The notes under the pieces: model-generated
Told to the model about the DNA's origin: nothing
The model's database searches: none
The model's input: only the letters and a program-made list of their open reading frames with translations
Shown: positions 1 to 4,249 of the stretch, one piece after another
Layout of the letters: every line of letters begins with the position of its first letter
Numbering within the stretch: position 1 is the first letter of the stretch
Made by a program: the position numbers and the translations under genes
Assembly (NCBI GenBank): GCA_030619345.1
Contig: JAUXBO010000180.1
Coordinates: 1 to 5,599, forward strand
From: Candidatus Zixiibacteriota bacterium
Lineage (GTDB): Bacteria; Zixibacteria; MSB-5A5; GN15; FEB-12
Reading direction: 5' to 3'
Length of the DNA stretch: 5,599 bases

Positions 1-51
1 AATGAGCAGACTGGCCCACATTTCGTTATAACTTGAGAATTCAGACTTCAT
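1..51 (-). CDS. menD: MenD (SEPHCHC synthase), N-terminal 17 codons only
   Basis: An ATG on the minus strand at 51-49 opens a frame that runs off the left edge and reads MKSEFSSYNEMWASLLI. The N-x-x-W-A-x-x-L-I pattern is how MenD proteins typically begin, just before the ThDP-binding Pyr domain. MenD condenses isochorismate, the product of MenF, with 2-oxoglutarate in a thiamine-diphosphate-dependent step to give SEPHCHC, the second step of classical menaquinone synthesis. The start lies inside the last codons of menF (11-base overlap, different frame), which suggests translational coupling. The only purine-rich ribosome site is a GGAG about 13 bases upstream, which is far. The call rests on this short peptide plus its position directly after menF; nothing of the catalytic core is visible. 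Confidence 0.8.
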   Translation of the reverse strand, partial: MKSEFSSYNEMWASLLI

Positions 52-1426
52 GATCGGAGATCGACTCCGTAAAATTCAGGAGCTTTTTGTTAAGTTCCTT
101 CCACTCCGCCTCGGGGTGTGAGCCCTCGACAATACCAGCTCCCGAGTACAGACAGAGGTTTTTGCCTGACAACAGTCCGGACCGAATCGCGACCGCAAAC
201 AGCGCTTGGTCATGTCCCACCCAACCGACCGGACCGGCATACCAGCCCCGGTCAAATGGCTCCAGCTGAGCAATCTTCTCAAGCGCAACTTTTGTTGGCG
301 TACCACCGACGGCCGAAGTGGGATGCAGCGCTTTGAGAATGTCTGCATCCGAGATCGAGTTTTTGAGTACCGCGCTGAACTTCCGCACCAGATGCTGCAC
401 CTTGGCCAGTTTCAACAGTCCGAGATCGGATTGATCGATTCGCTCAGCCAACTGCTTGAGTGTTGCAGAAATATCATCGACCACAATGGCATGCTCACGC
501 AATTCTTTTTCACTGCTCAACAGTTTGCATCCCAGGCGCTGGTCATCTTCGTCGTCGATGCCCCGAGACCTGGTCCCGGCCAGAGCTTCTGTCTCAAGCC
601 TGTTTCCTCGGCGGTGATATAGAAGTTCCGGTGAAGCGCCCATGAACGTCGCTTGAGATTCACTGTTGTCGAACATAAAGTGGAAACAGTGAGTGGCTTT
701 CTTGGAAAGGCGTTTCATGATGTGTGCTGCGTCGATGGCATTAGAGAATTCGAGACAACTTTGCCGGGCCAGGACAATTTTTTTCAGTTGAGTGCCATCA
801 AGTTCTTGCAAGGCCAGATCAACCGCCCTTGTCCAGCCAGCCAGATCGGGATTGTCGGTCTGCCGTAGAACTCGAAGCCGGACGGTCGGCTCGGTTGCCT
901 CTCCAAATCTTATCTTATTTAGATCGGAGAGTATTCGATCAAGGCGGTTGGAGTCGCGTTCAGGTATCAGATTGCATATGAATTTCGAGGTGCCATCATC
1001 AGAGACAACTTCGAATCGTGGCAGGACAAACCGGCAGGTCCCGAACGACATCCATCCATTGCTGCTATTCGGATAAGGATGGAATGAAAAACCGCCGAAG
1101 TACTTTCCGTCTTCAGCATTGGCTCCGAGGCGGGAGGAAATATGAGTGAAAAGACTGTCATAATCGATAAGTTCATCCGACGAAAAGCTGTCGGCAAAGC
1201 CGAGGCCGACTATACGCATCGATTGATCTCGCTCTGCCCAGTAAGTTTTGGGTCCAGAAGTCTGAGATGAAAGCCAACTCAGGGGATCGACAGCCGGGAT
1301 AGGCAGTTCGAGCCGTACTAGAGTTGATTTGTTCTGGTCTCTGCCTGCGCTCAAAATCATGGCCGACATCTGCGATGCGACCAAGCTGAGCTCTACTTGA
1401 TCGGTCTGTTTCCCAATTGGTGACAT
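41..1426 (-). CDS. menF: Isochorismate synthase MenF
   Basis: A 461-residue chorismate-binding enzyme, a usual length for the MenF/EntC/DhbC group. It converts chorismate to isochorismate in a Mg2+-dependent reaction, the committed step to menaquinone (cytoplasmic). The N-terminal third is the weakly conserved part. The catalytic domain starts near residue 195. Visible motifs are KKIVLAR (K215/K216, the region of the conserved base lysine), FMGASPELL (261-269), ETEALAGT (278-285), SSEKELREH (304-312) and LHPTSAVGGTP (367-377). They continue with RGWYAGPVGW (393-402) and GIVEGSHPEAEW (431-442); the glutamates of the KELREH and EAEW motifs are the family Mg2+ ligands. The LHPT-x-AVGG-x-P motif and the neighbours favour isochorismate synthase over TrpE, PabB or salicylate synthase. 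The ATG directly follows the TGA of menG, with an AAGAGAG tract inside the end of menG as a likely ribosome site. The stop codon lies inside menD. Confidence 0.95.
   Translation of the reverse strand: MSPIGKQTDQVELSLVASQMSAMILSAGRDQNKSTLVRLELPIPAVDPLSWLSSQTSGPKTYWAERDQSMRIVGLGFADSFSSDELIDYDSLFTHISSRLGANAEDGKYFGGFSFHPYPNSSNGWMSFGTCRFVLPRFEVVSDDGTSKFICNLIPERDSNRLDRILSDLNKIRFGEATEPTVRLRVLRQTDNPDLAGWTRAVDLALQELDGTQLKKIVLARQSCLEFSNAIDAAHIMKRLSKKATHCFHFMFDNSESQATFMGASPELLYHRRGNRLETEALAGTRSRGIDDEDDQRLGCKLLSSEKELREHAIVVDDISATLKQLAERIDQSDLGLLKLAKVQHLVRKFSAVLKNSISDADILKALHPTSAVGGTPTKVALEKIAQLEPFDRGWYAGPVGWVGHDQALFAVAIRSGLLSGKNLCLYSGAGIVEGSHPEAEWKELNKKLLNFTESISDHEV
55..69 (-). other. Small hairpin covering the ribosome site candidate of menD
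   Basis: On the mRNA strand, CGGAG and CTCCG pair around a five-base TCGAT loop, just before the menD ATG at 51. The stem includes the only GGAG in this region. It lies inside the menF coding sequence and is short, so it may be coincidental. If real, it would make menD translation depend on ribosomes finishing menF. Confidence 0.2.
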
Positions 1427-2212
1427 TCAGTCTCTCTTACCGCTTCCGAACAGTTTCGTTGCCGGTTTTTCTCCGGTGTAAATGCTGGCAACTCCAAACG
1501 TTAGTTCTTTTAGACCAACGATTTTCATTCCTCCCTCTTCCATCATACTGCAGAATTCCTGCCCATAGGGAAACGATTCGACCGTTTGATTCAAATAGCG
1601 GTAGGCGTATGCGTCACCTGATATCAACGAACCAACACGCGGGAGGATATGACGAAAATAGAACAGATACAGCCGTTTCATCAGTCGGTTTTTTGGCAAA
1701 GAGAACTCCAGGATTATCGCCCGCCCGTCCGGTTTTAGAACCCGGGTCATTTCTCGGAGCGCTTTTGGAACATCCGGAATATTTCTTATTCCAAAAGCAA
1801 TCGTGATGGCATTGAAAGAGTTGTCGGTAAACGGCAGACTCTGTGCGTCCGAGCGAACTAGCGATGATTTGTCGTTCAATCTTTCACGAACTATTTTTTT
1901 CTGTCCCACGCGCAGCATTTTTTCGGCCATGTCAAGACCGGTCGCATTTTCAATTCGCCCTGAACCGTGACAAACTGAGATCAGCAAATCGGTCGTGCCG
2001 GTGGCCAGATCAAGCAGTTGCAGCCGGTCGCCTTCGGGCAGAAACTCGGTCACTTGTTTGCGCCAGGCAACATCGCGCCCAAATGAGAGCAGCCGATTGA
2101 GAAGGTCGTATCTTCGGGCAATACGGTCAAACATGCGCCATGATTCATGGCGCGTAGGCGATTCGACCATCTCGTTTAGGCCGCTTTCCGGGTGTGTGAT
2201 CTGGGTATGCAA
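1427..2212 (-). CDS. menG: Demethylmenaquinone methyltransferase MenG/UbiE
   Basis: A class I SAM-dependent methyltransferase that C-methylates demethylmenaquinone to menaquinone, the last step of the pathway. It acts at the membrane surface on a lipid substrate. Numbering is from the TTG start. The UbiE signature RRYDLLNRLLSFGRDVAWR spans 33-51. SAM motif I is LLDLATGTTDL (66-76), with the post-I acidic residue D94 in GLDMAEKML, then SDAQSLPF (121-128) and AFGIRNIPD (139-147). The second family signature, RVLKPDGRAIILEFS, spans 157-171 and YRYLNQTVESFPYG spans 204-217. The extent given is the longest form, from TTG at 2212, which has a weak GGAA seven bases upstream. An in-frame ATG at 2170 would give a 247-residue protein with the N-terminal length usual for the family, but it lacks a well-placed ribosome site; either may be used. 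UbiE can also act on ubiquinone precursors, but the menF-menD context points to menaquinone. Confidence 0.93.
   Translation of the reverse strand: MHTQITHPESGLNEMVESPTRHESWRMFDRIARRYDLLNRLLSFGRDVAWRKQVTEFLPEGDRLQLLDLATGTTDLLISVCHGSGRIENATGLDMAEKMLRVGQKKIVRERLNDKSSLVRSDAQSLPFTDNSFNAITIAFGIRNIPDVPKALREMTRVLKPDGRAIILEFSLPKNRLMKRLYLFYFRHILPRVGSLISGDAYAYRYLNQTVESFPYGQEFCSMMEEGGMKIVGLKELTFGVASIYTGEKPATKLFGSGKRD
2135..2153. repeat. 19-bp perfect palindrome inside the 5' part of menG
   Basis: GCGCCATGA-T-TCATGGCGC is a perfect 9-bp inverted repeat around one central base. In the menG mRNA it would fold as an 8-bp GC-rich stem (GCGCCATG/CATGGCGC) with a three-base loop. It covers codons for R21-R26 of the long form, and begins 17 bases after the alternative ATG at 2170. 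It could influence initiation at that ATG or be a protein-binding site. It may also be a by-product of codon choice. Confidence 0.45.
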
Positions 2213-2271
2213 TTCACTATTCCACGCTTCATGCCGAAGTATCTGCTAAAGTCCTCATAAATCCGGGTGGC

Positions 2272-2299
2272 AATATAATCAAATGTGCTATCAATTCAA
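2272..2299 (-). promoter_or_regulatory. Predicted sigma70-type promoter for menG-menF-menD
   Basis: Read on the minus strand, TTGAAT (2299-2294) is followed after 16 bases by TATATT (2277-2272), matching the -35 and -10 consensus at 4 and 5 of 6 positions. Transcription would begin near 2265, leaving about 50 bases to the TTG start of menG or about 95 to the internal ATG. It is the best match I found in this gap for the leftward operon. Confidence 0.5.
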
Positions 2300-2309
2300 G
2301 TCTTTGAAC

Positions 2310-2339
2310 ATCAAACGGTTGGTGCTGGGTCGGTTTGAT
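2310..2339. promoter_or_regulatory. Inverted repeat between the divergent promoters, possible operator
   Basis: ATCAAAC (2310-2316) and GTTTGAT (2333-2339) are exact reverse complements separated by 16 bases. The pair lies between the -35 boxes of the two divergent promoters, where a regulator could touch both. The half-sites are only 7 bp, so a chance origin is quite possible. Confidence 0.25.
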
Positions 2340-2342
2340 CGA

Positions 2343-2371
2343 TTGCTATTTCGCCCCATTTCAGTTAGAAT
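2343..2371 (+). promoter_or_regulatory. Predicted sigma70-type promoter for the aldo/keto reductase - DinB pair
   Basis: TTGCTA (2343-2348), a 17-base spacer and TAGAAT (2366-2371) match the -35 and -10 consensus at 4 and 5 of 6 positions with ideal spacing. The predicted start is near 2378, giving a leader of about 33 bases before the ATG at 2411. Confidence 0.55.
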
Positions 2372-2410
2372 ACGCCAAAATAGGTCAAAATCTAATGTTC
2401 TGAGGGATTA

Positions 2411-3343
2411 ATGAAGTATCGCAAAGTCGGCAAATCAGGTTTGAGTATTTCGGAAATATCAATTGGCGGCTGGTTGACATACGGCGGTACGGTCGATGAA
2501 AAAAGGTCGATTGCTATTCTTCGCGAGGCAATTGCCTGCGGAATCAACTTCATAGACATGGCCGATATCTACTCCAAAGGAAAAGCCGAGGAAGTGGCCG
2601 GAAAGGTAATCAAAGACTTCCAACGCAGTGACCTGGTGCTTTCAAGCAAGCTTTTCTGGCCAATGTCTACCGACCCGAATGACCGCGGGCTGGGTCGCAA
2701 GCATATTATGGAGTCGGTTGAGAAAACGCTGAAACGGCTGGGTACCGACTATCTCGATCTTTATTTCTGCCACCGCTATGATCCTGAATCGGAGACCGAA
2801 GAGACAGTCCGCGCCATGGACGACCTGGTACATCAGGGGAAAATCCTCTACTGGGGCACTTCCGTATGGGAGGCGGAACAGATTACTGACGCGGTCGAAA
2901 TTGCCAATTCATTCCGAGTCTATCGACCGGTGGTTGAGCAACCGCGCTATAACATGCTGGATAGGCATATTGAGGCCGAGATCTTGCCAACTTGTAGCAA
3001 GTACGGTATGGGGCTGGTTGTATGGTCGCCGCTGTGTCAGGGTTTGCTGACTGGAAAATACAACGACGGTCCGCCCCCCGGTTCGCGCGGAGCCGAAAGT
3101 CGCTGGATGCGCGATGACCTGAACGAGGATAATTATGAGAAATGCCGGAAACTGACCTCTGTCGCCAACGACCTCGGCATCAAACTGTCCCAGTTGGCTT
3201 TGGCCTGGATATTGAGGAGAGAGGAGATTAGCTGCGCTATTATTGGGGCTACTTCGCCGGAACAGCTCAAAGAGAATGTGATGGCGTCGGAAATCAGTTT
3301 GAGCGATGATACGCTGGAGCAAACTGAAAAGATTTTGGGTTAG
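2411..3343 (+). CDS. Aldo/keto reductase, Kv-beta-like (AKR6-type)
   Basis: A complete 310-residue (alpha/beta)8-barrel NADPH-dependent oxidoreductase, cytoplasmic, of the usual family length. The catalytic tetrad is visible: D49 and Y54 (FIDMADIY), K80 (SSKLFW) and H121 (CHRYDPE). Other family segments are YRKVGKSGLSISEISIGGW (3-21), ETVRAMDDLV (131-140), YWGTSVW (147-153), WSPLCQGLLTGKY (205-217) and the cofactor-binding IIGATSPEQLKEN (277-289). The R-K-V-G-x-S-G-L start, the GKAEE segment, RGLGRKHI and YWGTS-x-W closely match the potassium-channel beta-subunit branch of the AKRs. Animal Kv-beta has Asn where this protein has the ordinary AKR histidine, so it should be an active carbonyl reductase. 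The physiological substrate cannot be read from sequence. The start is the ATG with GAGGG (2402-2406) just upstream. The next gene follows after 33 bp on the same strand. Confidence 0.9.
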   Translation: MKYRKVGKSGLSISEISIGGWLTYGGTVDEKRSIAILREAIACGINFIDMADIYSKGKAEEVAGKVIKDFQRSDLVLSSKLFWPMSTDPNDRGLGRKHIMESVEKTLKRLGTDYLDLYFCHRYDPESETEETVRAMDDLVHQGKILYWGTSVWEAEQITDAVEIANSFRVYRPVVEQPRYNMLDRHIEAEILPTCSKYGMGLVVWSPLCQGLLTGKYNDGPPPGSRGAESRWMRDDLNEDNYEKCRKLTSVANDLGIKLSQLALAWILRREEISCAIIGATSPEQLKENVMASEISLSDDTLEQTEKILG

Positions 3344-3356
3344 GCGATGGCTAACC
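3338..3356 (+). other. Small intercistronic stem-loop over the aldo/keto reductase stop codon
   Basis: GGTTAG (3338-3343) pairs with CTAACC (3351-3356) across a seven-base loop, and the TAG stop forms part of the stem. No T tract follows, so it is not a normal intrinsic terminator. It could modestly separate expression of the two genes, or it may be chance. Confidence 0.25.
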
Positions 3357-3376
3357 GGTAAACAGAAGGAAGTCAT

Positions 3377-3880
3377 ATGTATACTTCGATTAAGATTTTC
3401 AAGGCGAATTTCGAATCCGAGATGAAATTCACATCGGGGATATTCGGTGCGCTTACCGACGGAAGCCTGAATCAGGCGATCAACAATGATCATCGTACAC
3501 TGGGGCGGATAGCCTGGCATACAGTCACGACTCTTCCCGAAATGTGCGAGCAGATCGGGATTAAATGCGAAGGCGTGGCCAAAGATGATCCAGTCCCGAC
3601 CAACGCCGCGGCGATCAAGGACACATACGAGAAAGTCGCCAACTGTGTTCTGAAACATGTCGTCGATAACTGGAAGGACGAAACTCTCCTTGAGGTCGAT
3701 GAACTCTACGGCGAAAAATGGGAAAAGGGCCGCACCCTTATGATTATGGTGTCACACGAGATTCATCATCGCGGCCAGATGACGGTGCTGATGCGTCAGG
3801 CCGGACTCAAGTTCCCTGACATTTATGGCCCGACCAAAGAAGGCTGGGCGGCTTACGGCGCCGAACCCCCGGCGGTGTAA
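3377..3880 (+). CDS. DinB-family (DinB/YfiT-like) metal-binding four-helix protein
   Basis: A 167-residue protein of typical DinB-fold length. The three metal-binding histidines of the family are visible: H48 in RIAWHT, and H127 and H131 in SHEIHHRGQ, followed by the usual M-x-x-L-M-R-x-x-G. The alternation of helical stretches fits a four-helix bundle, and no signal or membrane segment is seen. Characterised DinB-fold enzymes are metal-dependent transferases for thiols such as bacillithiol or mycothiol, but many members have no known reaction, and none can be assigned here. The start is supported by AAGGA (3366-3370) six bases before the ATG, the best ribosome site in the window. It sits 33 bp after the aldo/keto reductase with no promoter evident, so the two are probably co-transcribed, which may point to a shared detoxification or redox role (inference). 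Confidence 0.88.
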   Translation: MYTSIKIFKANFESEMKFTSGIFGALTDGSLNQAINNDHRTLGRIAWHTVTTLPEMCEQIGIKCEGVAKDDPVPTNAAAIKDTYEKVANCVLKHVVDNWKDETLLEVDELYGEKWEKGRTLMIMVSHEIHHRGQMTVLMRQAGLKFPDIYGPTKEGWAAYGAEPPAV

Positions 3881-3893
3881 GAGAGACTTGGAA

Positions 3894-3920
3894 GTAGGGC
3901 AGGACCCCTGTGGTCCTGCC
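3894..3920 (+). repeat. REP-like unit 1 (GTAG plus hairpin)
   Basis: GTAG (3894-3897) is directly followed by a perfect 9-bp hairpin: GGCAGGACC (3898-3906), loop CCTGT, and GGTCCTGCC (3912-3920). A GTAG foot next to a short GC-rich hairpin is the hallmark of REP sequences mobilised by RAYT (TnpA-REP) transposases. It starts 14 bases after the DinB stop codon, and its GC-rich stem could stabilise or end that transcript. Confidence 0.65.
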
Positions 3921-3928
3921 ACCATCAT

Positions 3929-3955
3929 GGCAGCATCACAGGGATGCTGCCCTAC
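3929..3955 (-). repeat. REP-like unit 2, inverted
   Basis: On the minus strand this begins with GTAG (3955-3952), followed by the hairpin arms GGCAGCATC and GATGCTGCC around the loop CCTGT. It has the same length, foot, stem base and loop as unit 1 in the opposite orientation. Four base pairs at the stem tip differ (CATC/GATG instead of GACC/GGTC), and both sides changed together. The units are joined by the 8-base linker ACCATCAT, giving the tail-to-tail layout of a BIME. Confidence 0.65.
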
Positions 3956-4193
3956 ATAGCTGTGGCAAATTGGGTTCGTTTTGCATATTTTACCTGTCGC
4001 TCCGTCGATTAGTAACGATCTGGGAATTATTCATCTCCAGCATTAGCTTAGTCCATACATTTCCAAGTCCTCCTTGTACAGTTCTATAAGGGGATTGATG
4101 CCGTGGTTTACATAGTTTCGACGGTGAAAATGTATTGAGAGAGGGAAAGAGAATCCGGGCTAACAGGTTTGACCCTACCACCCAACAGAATCC
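3956..4193. other. Intergenic stretch without a recognised intact gene
   Basis: Between the REP pair and the promoter of the beta-helix gene the DNA appears AT-richer than its surroundings. I found no tRNA-like fold and no intrinsic terminator with a T tract. The only coding hint is the short minus-strand fragment listed separately. An AAGGAGG on the minus strand (4075-4069) looks like a perfect ribosome site, but the short frames after it encode 5 and 17 residues and are not convincing genes. Confidence 0.5.
4046..4159 (-). pseudogene. Possible decayed coding fragment
   Basis: A stop-bounded minus-strand frame of 38 codons without its own start contains the protein-like run GINPLIELYKEDLE (about 4102-4061). 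From memory this resembles the N terminus of small uncharacterised proteins that begin roughly (M)NPLIE-x-YK-x-D and continue D-R-T-L-L-R-E-N-L. The next frame (TKLMLEMN) faintly resembles that continuation, as if a frameshift had occurred. No intact gene remains. Intergenic DNA can produce such a run by chance, so this is a weak call. Confidence 0.2.
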
Positions 4194-4222
4194 TTGACCG
4201 TTTATTCCATATAGGTTATCTT
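4194..4222 (+). promoter_or_regulatory. Predicted sigma70-type promoter for the beta-helix protein gene
   Basis: TTGACC (4194-4199), a 17-base spacer and TATCTT (4217-4222) match the consensus boxes at 5 and 4 of 6 positions. Transcription would start near 4229, leaving about 20 bases that include the GAGG ribosome site (4240-4243) before the ATG at 4250. The spacing of all elements is coherent. Confidence 0.6.
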
Positions 4223-4249
4223 GTAATAACGCAATATTCGAGGGTAGAA

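Noticed and set aside
206..622. Plus-strand frame of 138 codons and several shorter plus-strand frames within 87-1076
   Set aside because: All lie opposite menF, whose minus-strand frame contains the complete set of chorismate-binding motifs.
1417..1806. Plus-strand frame of 129 codons
   Set aside because: It is a shadow of menG, which carries both UbiE signatures on the minus strand.
2177..2233. Possible 18-residue leader peptide upstream of the internal menG ATG
   Set aside because: It has no ribosome site, no pattern of regulatory codons and no attenuator-like structure beyond the palindrome; it overlaps the longer menG start.
2909..3658. Long minus-strand frame of 249 codons
   Set aside because: It is antisense to the end of the aldo/keto reductase and much of the DinB gene, both of which show intact family motifs on the plus strand; its translation has no recognisable motif.
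3894..3955. REP pair as an intrinsic terminator or CRISPR-like repeat
   Set aside because: No T tract follows either hairpin, and there are only two inverted units without regular spacers; the GTAG feet fit a REP pair better.
4043..4093. 17-residue minus-strand frame behind a perfect AAGGAGG
   Set aside because: The AAGGAGG coincides with Lys-Glu codons of the possible relic frame, the spacing to the ATG of this frame is too long, and the peptide shows no hydrophobic or toxin-like character.
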